A DNA stretch of 6,870 bases from Burkholderiaceae bacterium (GCA_947459465.1 CANHDS010000028.1:1-6870); one strand, 5' to 3'; numbered from the stretch's first letter, positions 1-6,870 are shown. Translations and numbers: made by a program. The notes: generated from the letters alone by a model not told the origin.

Positions 1-851
1 CCTAGTTGCTCACGTGATTCGTAATACGCTTGGGCAACTAAGCGCGACAGATTACGAATACGACCAATATAGGCAGCGCGCTCTGTCACCGAAATAGCCC
101 CACGCGCATCAAGAAGATTAAATGTATGGGCTGCTTTTAAAACCATCTCATACGCAGGTAGAGCCAGTGATTGCTCCATTAGGCGCTTTGCTTCACTTTC
201 GTAATGATTAAAGTTTACAAATAGAAAGTCTATATTGGAGTGCTCAAAGTTATAGCGCGATTGTTCCACTTCATTTTGGTGATACACATCACCATAGGTC
301 ACACCTTCAGTCCAGACGAGATCAAACACATTGGAGCAGTTCTGTAAGTACATCGCTAAGCGTTCAATCCCGTAGGTAATTTCTCCCAATACGGGTTTAC
401 AGTCTAAGCCACCCACTTGCTGAAAATAGGTAAATTGAGTTACTTCCATGCCATTGAGCCAAACTTCCCAGCCAAGCCCCCATGCACCCAACGTTGGGTT
501 TTCCCAGTCGTCTTCAACAAAGCGAATATCGTTTTGCTTGAGGTCAAGTCCTAAAGTTTTTAAAGAGCCCAGATACAAATCCAAGATGTTGGCTGGCGCT
601 GGTTTTAAAACGACCTGGTATTGATAGTAGTGTTGCAAGCGATTTGGGTTCTCACCATAACGACCATCCTTTGGGCGTCGCGAAGGCTGAACATAGGCTG
701 CCTTCCATGGCTCCGGACCAATAGCTCGTAAAAACGTGGCCGTATGCGAGGTGCCAGCCCCAACCTCGAGATCGATGGGTTGTAACAGCGCACACCCTTG
801 TTGATCCCAATAATCTTGAAGTTTGAGAATGATTTGTTGAAACGTTAGCAT
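1..851 (-). CDS. glyQ: Glycyl-tRNA synthetase alpha subunit, C-terminus cut by window edge
   Basis: This is the catalytic alpha subunit of the bacterial alpha2beta2 glycyl-tRNA synthetase, a cytoplasmic class II enzyme that activates glycine with ATP and charges tRNA-Gly together with GlyS. The visible 283 codons match the family along their whole length. They include [10 protein letters not shown] near residues 11-20, EVGAGTSH (29-36), the [20 protein letters not shown] motif-2 region (54-73), [19 protein letters not shown] (116-134), [13 protein letters not shown] (156-168) and HQNEVEQS (191-198). E. coli GlyQ has about 303 residues, so roughly 20 are missing beyond position 1. The ATG at 851 was chosen because the protein then begins just before the conserved LQDYW segment; a TTG lies three codons upstream. 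No Shine-Dalgarno sequence is visible. The gene lies 65 bp after lnt on the same strand. By family precedent glyS should follow outside the window, but that is inference. Confidence 0.97.
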   Translation of the reverse strand, partial: MLTFQQIILKLQDYWDQQGCALLQPIDLEVGAGTSHTATFLRAIGPEPWKAAYVQPSRRPKDGRYGENPNRLQHYYQYQVVLKPAPANILDLYLGSLKTLGLDLKQNDIRFVEDDWENPTLGAWGLGWEVWLNGMEVTQFTYFQQVGGLDCKPVLGEITYGIERLAMYLQNCSNVFDLVWTEGVTYGDVYHQNEVEQSRYNFEHSNIDFLFVNFNHYESEAKRLMEQSLALPAYEMVLKAAHTFNLLDARGAISVTERAAYIGRIRNLSRLVAQAYYESREQL

Positions 852-868
852 GCTACACAATGATTTTT

Positions 869-896
869 TAGATAAGACCTTGATTTTACTCGGCAA
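869..896 (-). promoter_or_regulatory. Weak candidate sigma-70 promoter for glyQ
   Basis: In the 65-bp gap between lnt and glyQ, reading on the minus strand, TTGCCG (896-891) and TATCTA (874-869) are separated by 16 bp. The -35 box is good (4 of 6), but the -10 box matches only three consensus positions. The gap is the longest between any two genes of the minus-strand run and is A+T-rich, so an internal promoter is plausible. I see no hairpin terminator after lnt, so read-through from upstream is also expected. Confidence 0.25.
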
Positions 897-916
897 ACCA
901 AGGAATCGTTAAAAAA

Positions 917-2437
917 TCAGTTCGGTTGCGTTCTCCGCCAATAACCAATTCCTAGGGCAAAAATGACCCAGATCAAAATCGGCCAATTTCCCCAGATCAC
1001 ATAAGGCGTCCGACCTTCAAAGGCTTGCACACGAACGTCAAGCTCACCTTGAACAAATTGCTCAAGACTTGCTAAGACCCGTCCACGCTGATCAATCACC
1101 GCAGTGATTCCAGTATTAGTCGCTCGCAAACTGGGTAGGCCAGTTTCGAGAGAGCGTAATTGGGAGAGGCGTAGTTGCTGCATGGGGGCTTGTGATTGAC
1201 CAAACCAGGCCAAGTTAGTAACGTTCACCAATAGATTGACTGGTTCTTGGCTATTACGAATTCGGGTGGCGATTTCGTTGCCAAAAATATCCTCGTAGCA
1301 GATCGAGATTGCGGCGTAGAGTGGACGGTCAGGATTGGAGCGAGGTCGAATAGAAAATGGCGCTTGATCAATCGATCCTCTAGCAAAGTCGCTCATGGGT
1401 ACCTTAAATGCATCCACGAACCACTGAAAGCCTGGAGGAATAAATTCACCAAAGGGAACTAAGTGATGTTTGTCGTAATGATAGATGGGCCCTTGATTAG
1501 AAAACCCAGCCACTCGATTGGAATACTGAACCGCCTTATCGTTCTTTGCGATTTTGCCAATTAAGCCGAGCAATACCTGACTACCTGATTCATTCACAAA
1601 CGCTTGAATACGTTCAATCGATTGATCCGGAATATCTGGTTCAGGCCATGGGAATGCAGTCTCCGGAACTATGATTAAATCTGCTGGGGCTTTAACAATT
1701 TGGTCATGATAAAAATGAATTTGCTTGAGAATTTCAGCCGGATTAAATTTGAGACTTTGTTCAAAGTTTCCCTGAATCAATCGTACCGAGATAGGCAAAT
1801 CTTTGGGGCTAGTGAATGACCATAATCCTAAGATCTGGACGACTGCAATCATTCCCAGCACGCTAGTAATAGTTCTAAGCCGTAGTCGACTCAATTGCAA
1901 GGCAGCCCAGATCAATAAAAAAGTACAAGCCAAGCCACCAAAGTAGGGTGCGATATTCGCAAAGGGGCCATTTACTTGAGACTCAGCAAAACCCATCCAT
2001 GGAAAGCCAGTAAATAGTTGTCCTCGCAAGTACTCAGTAAGCACCCAGGCTGCAGGAATTGCAAGGGATCGCCATACAGAGTGGTTAACCTGCTGACCGA
2101 TGAGATTAGCAAATCCAAAATAGACTGCCATTAAACTGGCTAGGGCAAGAACAGCAAGGCTTGATAACCAGATTGCCATTCCACCGACATCGTGCAGGCT
2201 AATAAAAATCCACCAAAGAGCGGGTACAAAATAACCAAGACCTAGTAAAAATCCATCCTGAAAGGCTTGGCTGGCCTTGGGTTTGTTGTTTCGGCCTAAC
2301 ACATATAAAGCGTAAGCAAATAAAGCAATTTGAATATAGCCACTAAAGGGTAGCTCACTCGCAACCGCTAAGAGAACACCTAAAAAAAGTAGTAAGGCAC
2401 TATGAATAATAGGATTGGCTTGAGGACTACTTTGCAA
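917..2437 (-). CDS. lnt: Apolipoprotein N-acyltransferase (TTG start)
   Basis: Lnt is the inner-membrane enzyme that adds the third acyl chain, taken from a phospholipid, to the N-terminal cysteine of lipoproteins after Lgt and LspA have acted. The protein has 506 residues, close to the E. coli length. Hydrophobic segments near residues 12-27, 33-48, 60-80, 84-108, 121-136, 160-182, 190-207 and 478-498 fit the eight-helix family topology. The nitrilase-like periplasmic domain (about 215-470) carries the catalytic triad: Glu259 in VPETAFPWPEP, Lys323 in YDKHHLVPFGEF and Cys380 in ISICYEDIFGNE. The later NVTNLAWFG and LRATNTGITAVID segments are also typical. The start is TTG, directly after the ybeX TAA and in the same frame. 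No ATG, GTG or other TTG occurs before the first membrane helix, so this is the only conventional choice. No Shine-Dalgarno is seen, so translation probably depends on coupling to ybeX. The stop is TGA. Confidence 0.96.
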   Translation of the reverse strand: MQSSPQANPIIHSALLLFLGVLLAVASELPFSGYIQIALFAYALYVLGRNNKPKASQAFQDGFLLGLGYFVPALWWIFISLHDVGGMAIWLSSLAVLALASLMAVYFGFANLIGQQVNHSVWRSLAIPAAWVLTEYLRGQLFTGFPWMGFAESQVNGPFANIAPYFGGLACTFLLIWAALQLSRLRLRTITSVLGMIAVVQILGLWSFTSPKDLPISVRLIQGNFEQSLKFNPAEILKQIHFYHDQIVKAPADLIIVPETAFPWPEPDIPDQSIERIQAFVNESGSQVLLGLIGKIAKNDKAVQYSNRVAGFSNQGPIYHYDKHHLVPFGEFIPPGFQWFVDAFKVPMSDFARGSIDQAPFSIRPRSNPDRPLYAAISICYEDIFGNEIATRIRNSQEPVNLLVNVTNLAWFGQSQAPMQQLRLSQLRSLETGLPSLRATNTGITAVIDQRGRVLASLEQFVQGELDVRVQAFEGRTPYVIWGNWPILIWVIFALGIGYWRRTQPN

Positions 2438-2440
2438 TTA
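2435..2440 (-). other. Zero-gap, same-frame stop/start junction between ybeX and lnt
   Basis: On the mRNA strand the junction reads TAATTG: the ybeX stop codon TAA is followed at once by the TTG taken as the lnt start. Both genes are in one frame, so a single stop codon separates what would otherwise be one open frame of about 788 codons. The preceding bases (CTGCTACGAATACG) contain no AGGAG-like tract. This arrangement suggests termination-reinitiation by the ribosome that has just finished ybeX, but that mechanism is inferred. Confidence 0.75.
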
Positions 2441-3283
2441 CGTATTCGTAGCAGAAACGTTAGGATTTGCGATGCGGCGCATGAGAAGGATATGGACTTG
2501 ACGGGGATCGGCACGTTGCACCTCAAATTCAAAACCATCAATACGGACCCGTTCACCAAATTTTGGTACGCGACCTAAATGTTGAATCACCAGTCCAGCC
2601 ACTGTTTCTACATCTTCTGCTAGAAAGCTAGTTTTTAACTCTTCATTGAGCTGTTCCAGTTCAGTCATGCCCTTGATCCGATAATCACCATTTTTTAAGA
2701 CAGTGATATTGTCCGATTCCTCATCGATGTCATACTCATCCTCAATGTCACCAACAATTTGCTCGATGACATCTTCAATCGTAATCATTCCGGCAACGCC
2801 GCTATATTCGTCAACCACAATGGCTAAATGATTGCGGTTATTACGAAAGTCTTTGAGTAAAACGCTTAAGCGTTTTGATTCAGGAATAAAAACAGCTGGT
2901 CGAAGCCAGTCGCGAATTTGAAAATCTTTTTCAGTGAAATGGCGCAAGAGATCTTTTGCCAGGAGAATACCGATGACTTGGTCCCGATGCCCTTCATAGA
3001 CTGGAAAGCGAGAGTGACCTGTTTTAACGACATCGGCAATAATTTGTGCCAAGGGCGCATTGATATCAATCCAGTCAATTTGGGCGCGCGGCAAGAGCAC
3101 ATCGCGAGCAGATAGTTCTCCAACCTGAAAAACCCCTTCGATCATGGAAAGCGCATCGGCATCCATGAGCCCATCTGCTTGGGCTTCGCGAAGAGTCTCA
3201 ATCAGCTCTTTACGCTGCGCTTTGGGATCAGAAGACTGGTCAGAAAAAAACGCACTGAGGCGGTCAATTAGGTTATTTGACAT
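2438..3283 (-). CDS. ybeX: CBS-pair CorC/YbeX family protein
   Basis: This is a soluble 281-residue member of the YbeX/CorC family (E. coli 292). It is historically annotated as a magnesium/cobalt efflux accessory protein, but E. coli work links YbeX to ribosome metabolism, so the transport label should be read with care. The N-terminal part (1-55) is helical and ends in a MIEGVFQVGELSARDVLLPR segment typical of the family. Two CBS domains follow, at about 58-115 (with SRFPVYEG and IGILLAKDLL) and 128-187 (with NHLAIVVDEYSGVAGMITIE and an acidic DVIEQIVGDIEDEYD end). A CorC_HlyC C-terminal domain spans about 195-272. No transmembrane segment is present, so it is the short cytoplasmic form and not the DUF21-containing HlyC/CorB form. 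The ATG at 3283 gives the expected N-terminus, though no Shine-Dalgarno is visible in the 48-bp gap after ybeY. It stops directly against lnt and contains an exact 18-bp palindrome. Confidence 0.95.
   Translation of the reverse strand: MSNNLIDRLSAFFSDQSSDPKAQRKELIETLREAQADGLMDADALSMIEGVFQVGELSARDVLLPRAQIDWIDINAPLAQIIADVVKTGHSRFPVYEGHRDQVIGILLAKDLLRHFTEKDFQIRDWLRPAVFIPESKRLSVLLKDFRNNRNHLAIVVDEYSGVAGMITIEDVIEQIVGDIEDEYDIDEESDNITVLKNGDYRIKGMTELEQLNEELKTSFLAEDVETVAGLVIQHLGRVPKFGERVRIDGFEFEVQRADPRQVHILLMRRIANPNVSATNT
2859..2876. repeat. Exact 18-bp palindrome inside ybeX
   Basis: AAAACGCTTAAGCGTTTT is its own reverse complement over all 18 bases. It encodes part of SKRLSVLLKD at the start of the second CBS domain. 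As RNA it could fold into a 7-bp stem (AAAACGC/GCGUUUU) with a UUAA loop, ending in four U residues on either strand. With only three G-C pairs it would be a weak hairpin. No function is claimed. Confidence 0.9.
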
Positions 3284-3331
3284 AAATTAGTAAACAGCAT
3301 AAAACATTTTGATGACAGTTCAGCAAATGAT

Positions 3332-3787
3332 TTATTTCCAGTAGGGATTGGGAAAGCCAAGTGATTGCAACAATTTGATCTCAAGTGCTTCCATTTTTTT
3401 TGTATCTTTTAAATTTTGATGGTCATAGCCTTTGGCATGTAAGCAACCATGAATCAGAAGATGAGCTAGGTGGGCGATTAGCGACTTTCGCTGCTCTTTA
3501 GCCTCTGTGCGCAGAATTGGTAAACACAAAACAATATCCGCTTCAATCGATTTTCCTTGGGTTGGGTAGGAAAAAGTGAGGACATTAGTTGGCTTATTAA
3601 ATTCCCGAAAAAATAGATTGAGATCATGGGCCTCAGCTTTATTCACAAACCGAATAGTGATCATTGCCTTGCTTTGAAAACAGGCATTAGCCCATTTACG
3701 AATTTGCGACAAACTCGTAATACTCAAAACTTGGTTTTGCAGGGCTTGCGTAGCAAACTGGAGATCAAGGTTTAGGGTTTGGCTCAT
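3332..3787 (-). CDS. ybeY: Endoribonuclease YbeY, rRNA maturation factor
   Basis: YbeY is a single-domain zinc metalloendoribonuclease needed for correct 16S rRNA 3' processing and for late-stage 70S ribosome quality control. The protein has 151 residues, a usual family length. The signature HGCLHAKGYDH places the three zinc-binding histidines at 113, 117 and 123. The conserved NLFFREFNKPTNVLTFSYP segment includes Arg61, and EADIVLCLPILRTEA precedes the metal site, as in other Burkholderiales members. The ATG at 3787 lies 8 bp after the miaB stop. The leader TTTAGATTCATTA has no Shine-Dalgarno, so coupling to miaB translation is likely. In most proteobacteria the PhoH-like ATPase gene ybeZ sits just upstream of ybeY; here it is absent and there is no room for a remnant. 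Confidence 0.96.
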   Translation of the reverse strand: MSQTLNLDLQFATQALQNQVLSITSLSQIRKWANACFQSKAMITIRFVNKAEAHDLNLFFREFNKPTNVLTFSYPTQGKSIEADIVLCLPILRTEAKEQRKSLIAHLAHLLIHGCLHAKGYDHQNLKDTKKMEALEIKLLQSLGFPNPYWK

Positions 3788-3795
3788 TAATGAAT

Positions 3796-5154
3796 CTAAA
3801 CTAAAGAATGAACAATTTCACCGCGTAGAGTGTGCTTTAGAACCTCGGTGACCTTAACCTCTAACATTTGCCCAATCCATTGATCGACTGCGCTTTGATC
3901 AGAATCACCCTCAGGAATTACGATATTGACCACACGATTGTTCTCAGTACGCCCTAGTAAATGTGCCTTATCTCTCGTTAAGCCCTCAATCAGGACGCGT
4001 TCATCATTACCTAACATTGCTTGACTGACCGTAAGCGCTTGAGAATCAATTTGCGCAATTAAACGCTGTAAGCGCTTTAACTTGATTTCGTAGGGGGTGT
4101 CATCTTCCAGATTGGCTGCAGGAGTCCCAGGCCGAGGACTAAAAATGAATGAGTAGCTGTTATCAAACTGAAGTTCGGTCACCATATCCATCAGTTTTTC
4201 AAAGTCAGCCTCGGTTTCCCCAGGAAAACCTACGATGAAATCACTCGAGAGGGAGAGATTAGGGCGTACTAGGCGCATCTTGCGAATAATGCTTTTGAAC
4301 TCTAAACTGGTGTAACCCCGCTTCATGGCCGATAAAATTTTGTCCGAGGCATGCTGCACGGGTAGATGTAAATGACTGACTAATTGTGGGACTCTATCGT
4401 AAACATCAATAAGTCGTTGAGTAAATTCTTTGGGGTGGCTGGTGGTAAACCGAATGCGCTCGAGCCCTGGTATCTCTGACATGTATTCAAGCAGCAAGGC
4501 AAAATCAGCAATCTCAGAAGTCCGACCCATCACGCCACGATAGGCATTGACGTTTTGCCCTAACAGGGTGATCTCTTTTACGCCCTGCTCGGTCAGTCCC
4601 ACAATTTCAGTGAGGACATCCTCAAAGGGGCGCGACACCTCTTCACCACGGGTGTACGGCACCACGCAGTAGCTACAGTATTTAGAGCAACCTTCCATGA
4701 TGGAAACAAAGGCTGACCCTTTGGTCTGACGTGAGCGAGGTAAATGATCAAATTTTTCAATCTCTGGAAATGAGATGTCGACTTGCGATTGACCAGTAGC
4801 GAGTCGCTCATCAATCAATTTTGGCAAACGGTGAAGGGTTTGTGGGCCAAAGACGAAATCTACATGTGGGGCGCGATTGATAATCTGCTTACCTTCTTGG
4901 CTAGCTACGCAGCCGCCCACACCAATTAAGAGAGCAGGTTTTTGCTGTTTTAGCTCCCGCAAGCGCCCCAAATCAGAAAACACTTTTTCTTGGGCCTTTT
5001 CTCGGATCGAGCAGGTATTGAGCAAGATGACATCGGCATCCTCGATTTGATCCGTTTGGCTCATGCCTTGGGCAGAATGAAGAACATCGGCCATTTTTTC
5101 CGAGTCATACTCATTCATTTGGCAGCCAAATGTCTTGATGTAAAGCTTTTTCAT
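3796..5154 (-). CDS. miaB: tRNA-2-methylthio-N6-isopentenyladenosine synthase MiaB
   Basis: MiaB is a radical-SAM methylthiotransferase that converts i6A37 to ms2i6A37 in tRNAs reading UNN codons, stabilising codon-anticodon pairing. The protein has 452 residues. The N-terminal UPF0004 domain (about 1-120) holds the three ligands of the auxiliary iron-sulfur cluster: Cys11 in [13 protein letters not shown], Cys48 in NTCSIREKA and Cys82 in GGCVAS. The radical-SAM core (about 142-375) carries CX3CX2C at Cys156, Cys160 and Cys163 in [18 protein letters not shown], followed by LLGQNVNAY and [16 protein letters not shown]-terminal TRAM RNA-binding domain covers about 378-450. All expected cysteines are present. 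The ATG at 5154 starts directly before the conserved KTFGCQMNE segment, with a weak GAGA purine stretch about 8 bases upstream. It is the first gene of the minus-strand run and is divergent from htpG. The stop is TAG. Confidence 0.97.
   Translation of the reverse strand: MKKLYIKTFGCQMNEYDSEKMADVLHSAQGMSQTDQIEDADVILLNTCSIREKAQEKVFSDLGRLRELKQQKPALLIGVGGCVASQEGKQIINRAPHVDFVFGPQTLHRLPKLIDERLATGQSQVDISFPEIEKFDHLPRSRQTKGSAFVSIMEGCSKYCSYCVVPYTRGEEVSRPFEDVLTEIVGLTEQGVKEITLLGQNVNAYRGVMGRTSEIADFALLLEYMSEIPGLERIRFTTSHPKEFTQRLIDVYDRVPQLVSHLHLPVQHASDKILSAMKRGYTSLEFKSIIRKMRLVRPNLSLSSDFIVGFPGETEADFEKLMDMVTELQFDNSYSFIFSPRPGTPAANLEDDTPYEIKLKRLQRLIAQIDSQALTVSQAMLGNDERVLIEGLTRDKAHLLGRTENNRVVNIVIPEGDSDQSAVDQWIGQMLEVKVTEVLKHTLRGEIVHSLV
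4031..4077. repeat. Two direct GTAAGCGCTT copies with a central TTGCGCAA palindrome, in miaB
   Basis: GTAAGCGCTT occurs at 4031-4040 and again at 4068-4077. Each copy contains the 8-bp palindrome AAGCGCTT, and a third palindrome, TTGCGCAA, lies between them at 4051-4058. The stretch encodes the [19 protein letters not shown] part of MiaB before the TRAM domain. Repeated Leu, Gln, Ala and Arg codons can explain much of it, so no function is proposed. Confidence 0.6.
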
Positions 5155-5181
5155 ACGCCGATCTCAGGTTTATAACTGGGG

Positions 5182-5220
5182 GCAAAGCACCTATTGTAGG
5201 CGATTCTTGAGTGTTTTTGC
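5182..5220. repeat. Imperfect inverted repeat in the miaB-htpG divergent region
   Basis: GCAAAGCAC (5182-5190) can pair with GTGTTTTTGC (5211-5220), giving nine pairs including one G-T, with one bulged T and a 20-base spacer. Within and next to the spacer is a short exact palindrome, CCTA-TTG-TAGG (5190-5200). The element lies just upstream of the htpG -35 box and inside the likely miaB leader. It could be an operator or a leader hairpin, or chance in A+T-rich DNA. Confidence 0.35.
5193..5198 (-). promoter_or_regulatory. Candidate -10 box for miaB operon
   Basis: On the minus strand TACAAT (5198-5193) matches the sigma-70 -10 consensus at five of six positions and lies about 39 bp before the miaB ATG. 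No convincing -35 hexamer is found 16-18 bp upstream. An alternative TATAAA (5174-5169) is closer to the start and also lacks a -35. The operon must have a promoter in or beyond this region, but its exact place is uncertain. Confidence 0.3.
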
Positions 5221-5221
5221 T

Positions 5222-5249
5222 CTTGAAATCAGTCGAGATGCCCCAATCT
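5222..5249 (+). promoter_or_regulatory. Sigma-32 heat-shock promoter for htpG
   Basis: CTTGAAA (5222-5228) equals the E. coli sigma-32 -35 consensus, and CCCCAATCT (5241-5249) is close to the CCCCATNT -10 consensus. The spacer is 12 bp, within but near the short end of the accepted range. A TATAAA (5249-5254) overlaps the -10 end, but it stands 20 bp from TTGAAA, too far for a good sigma-70 promoter. Transcription should start near 5255-5258, giving a leader of about 45-48 bases before the htpG ATG. Heat-shock control of htpG is well established in other proteobacteria; its use here is inferred from the match. Confidence 0.8.
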
Positions 5250-5287
5250 ATAAAAAGTTCAAAAATAGGATCTTAAAGAGGACAAAT

Positions 5288-5293
5288 AAAGGA
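5288..5293 (+). promoter_or_regulatory. Ribosome binding site of htpG
   Basis: AAAGGA ends nine bases before the ATG at 5303 and supports that start. It is the clearest Shine-Dalgarno sequence in the window; the minus-strand genes have weak or no such sites. Confidence 0.75.
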
Positions 5294-5302
5294 CGCTTAC
5301 CG

Positions 5303-6870
5303 ATGACAACAGTAAAAGAAACCCTTGGCTTTCAGGCCGAAGTAAAACAGCTTTTGCAGCTAATGATCCATTCCTTGTATTCGAATAAGGAAATCTTTTT
5401 ACGAGAGCTTATTTCAAATGCGTCCGATGCGGCCGATAAGTTGCGGTTTGAGGCGATGACGCATCCCGACTGGTATGAGTCTGATCCAGAGCTAAAGATC
5501 AAAATTAGCTTTAATAAAGAAGCCCGAACAATCACCATTACCGATAATGGGATTGGTATGAGCCGAGATGAGGTGATCGCCAATCTTGGAACCATTGCGC
5601 GTTCAGGTACCAAGGAGTTCTTTACAAAACTCTCCGGCGATCAGCAAAAGGATGCCGCTTTGATTGGTCAGTTTGGTGTTGGCTTCTATTCAGCATTTAT
5701 CGTAGCTGACAACATCATCGTGGAAACGCGACGTGCCGGCTTACCAGCATCTGAAGGGGTTCGTTGGGAATCCCAGGGCGCTGGAGAGTTCACCATTGAA
5801 ACCATCAATCGTCCTGAGCGTGGCACCTCGATTACCTTGCATTTGCGCGAGGGCGAGGACGAGTTACTGTCCTCTTGGAAATTGAAATCGATCATTCGTA
5901 AATACTCTGATCACATTTCTTTACCAATCCAAATGAATAAAGAGGAATGGGACGAAGAAAAAAAAGAGCAGGTTACAAAAGATGAGTTTGAGACCATCAA
6001 TCAAGCGACCGCCTTATGGGCTAGACCAAAGTCGGAAGTTACCGATGAACAATATAAAGAGTTCTATAAACACATTTCTCATGATTTTGAGGACCCTTTA
6101 ATCTATTCGCATAACCGGGTTGAGGGGCGTAGTGAATTCACTCAACTCTTGTTTATTCCTAAGAAAGCCAATTTTGATCTATGGGATCGTAACAAGCGCA
6201 ACGGCATCAAGCTCTACGTCAAGCGGGTTTTCATTATGGATGATGCTGAGCAGTTAATGCCGATGTATCTTCGCTTTGTCACGGGCGTGATTGACTCTGC
6301 GGATTTACCACTGAATGTCTCGCGCGAAATCTTACAAGAGTCGCGCGATGTCAAAACTATCCGTGAGAGCTCAACGAAGCGGGTTTTATCCATGCTAGAG
6401 GAATTGGCTAACAGTGAAGATACGGCCAAAAAAGAACAGTACGCTGCGTTTTGGAAGGAGTTTGGTCAGGTCCTCAAAGAGGGGATCGGAGAAGATGTCG
6501 GCAATCAAGAACGGATCGCAAAACTGGCTCGTTTTGCCAGCACACATACTGATTCGGTAGATCAAACTGTTGCGCTTGCGGATTACGTTGGTCGTATGAA
6601 GGATGGGCAAGATAAGATTTACTACGTCACTGGCGAGTCCTACACTGCTGCTAAAAATAGTCCGCACTTAGAGATCTTTAAGAAAAAAGGCGTTGAGGTT
6701 CTATTACTGTCCGATCGGGTCGATGAGTGGATGCTGTCCTATTTTCAGGAGTTTGATGGCAAACCATTGGTCTCGGTGGCTAAGGGCGGCCTCGATCTCG
6801 GGGCCTTAGCGGATGAAGCGGAAAAAAAGGAACAAAAAGAAACCGAAGAGCAATATAAGGACCTGATTGA
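5303..6870 (+). CDS. htpG: Molecular chaperone HtpG (bacterial Hsp90), C-terminus cut by window edge
   Basis: HtpG is the cytoplasmic ATP-dependent Hsp90 homodimer that helps refold and mature client proteins under stress, usually with DnaK. The 522 visible codons cover the N-terminal GHKL ATPase domain (about 1-225), the middle domain (about 235-500) and the first part of the C-terminal dimerisation domain. E. coli HtpG has 624 residues, so about 100 are missing past the right edge. ATP-site features are all present: [15 protein letters not shown] with Glu35 and Asn39, DNGIGM with Asp81, the lid residues [11 protein letters not shown], and GQFGVGFYS (122-130). The middle-domain catalytic arginine is Arg341 in [13 protein letters not shown]. 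The ATG at 5303 fits the family N-terminus ([13 protein letters not shown]) and has an AAAGGA site. A sigma-32-type promoter lies upstream. It is transcribed away from miaB, and shadow reading frames on the opposite strand have no support. Confidence 0.98.
   Translation, partial: MTTVKETLGFQAEVKQLLQLMIHSLYSNKEIFLRELISNASDAADKLRFEAMTHPDWYESDPELKIKISFNKEARTITITDNGIGMSRDEVIANLGTIARSGTKEFFTKLSGDQQKDAALIGQFGVGFYSAFIVADNIIVETRRAGLPASEGVRWESQGAGEFTIETINRPERGTSITLHLREGEDELLSSWKLKSIIRKYSDHISLPIQMNKEEWDEEKKEQVTKDEFETINQATALWARPKSEVTDEQYKEFYKHISHDFEDPLIYSHNRVEGRSEFTQLLFIPKKANFDLWDRNKRNGIKLYVKRVFIMDDAEQLMPMYLRFVTGVIDSADLPLNVSREILQESRDVKTIRESSTKRVLSMLEELANSEDTAKKEQYAAFWKEFGQVLKEGIGEDVGNQERIAKLARFASTHTDSVDQTVALADYVGRMKDGQDKIYYVTGESYTAAKNSPHLEIFKKKGVEVLLLSDRVDEWMLSYFQEFDGKPLVSVAKGGLDLGALADEAEKKEQKETEEQYKDLI

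Noticed and set aside
605..793. 62-codon minus-strand frame inside glyQ
   Set aside because: It is an out-of-frame shadow of the conserved class II synthetase motif region of GlyQ.
852..916. Intrinsic terminator between lnt and glyQ
   Set aside because: There are T runs on the transcript strand but no G+C-rich stem before them, so termination here is not supported.
1247..1462. 71-codon open frame on the plus strand inside lnt
   Set aside because: It lies opposite the conserved catalytic domain of Lnt, has no family resemblance and no ribosome site; it is an antisense shadow.
2435..2440. A true ybeX-lnt gene fusion broken by a sequencing error
   Set aside because: Both proteins have the usual family lengths and proper ends, and separate proteins are the rule in this family. 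The TAA is taken as real, though the junction is listed as a finding.
2866..3123. 85-codon minus-strand frame and 65-codon plus-strand frame inside ybeX
   Set aside because: Both overlap the two conserved CBS domains in other frames and give protein sequence without family features.
3788..3795. Remnant of a decayed ybeZ/phoH gene
   Set aside because: Only 8 bp lie between miaB and ybeY, and both flanking proteins are full length, so no remnant can be present.
5256..5302. RNA thermometer in the htpG leader
   Set aside because: The leader has no UUUU run facing the AAAGGA site; only a weak UCUU (5271-5274) could pair with AAGG. The sigma-32-type promoter already explains heat control.
6395..6667. 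90-codon open frame on the minus strand inside htpG
   Set aside because: It is antisense to the clearly conserved HtpG middle domain and has no recognisable motifs. The same holds for the frames at 5332-5613, 5686-5895 and 6214-6429.

Overview
The window is an ordinary housekeeping stretch of a betaproteobacterial chromosome. By eye the base composition is mid-40s % G+C. The gene order miaB-ybeY-ybeX(corC)-lnt-glyQ is typical of Burkholderiales. Order, moderate G+C and protein flavour together suggest a Polynucleobacter-like freshwater member, but this is inference from layout and no database search was made.

Layout: positions 1-5154 hold five genes on the minus strand. In transcription order they are miaB (5154-3796), ybeY (3787-3332), ybeX/corC (3283-2438), lnt (2437-917) and glyQ (851 to past the left edge). 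Spacings are 8, 48, 0 and 65 bp, so this looks like one operon, possibly with an extra promoter before glyQ. A 148-bp divergent intergenic region (5155-5302) separates miaB from htpG, which runs on the plus strand from 5303 off the right edge. That region carries a good match to a sigma-32 heat-shock promoter facing htpG. There is no gene-free stretch over 300 bases, and I see no RNA genes, mobile elements, CRISPR arrays or convincing terminators.

Function: the minus-strand genes join translation (MiaB tRNA methylthiolation, YbeY rRNA maturation, YbeX ribosome/metal-linked CBS protein, GlyQ glycyl-tRNA synthesis) with envelope lipoprotein maturation (Lnt). HtpG is the bacterial Hsp90.

I found no new biological system. 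The points most worth a second look are: (1) lnt follows the ybeX stop codon with no gap, in the same frame, using a TTG start and no visible Shine-Dalgarno; (2) the PhoH-like ATPase gene ybeZ, usually between miaB and ybeY, is cleanly absent; (3) an exact 18-bp palindrome lies inside ybeX; (4) most operon starts lack Shine-Dalgarno sequences, while htpG has one.
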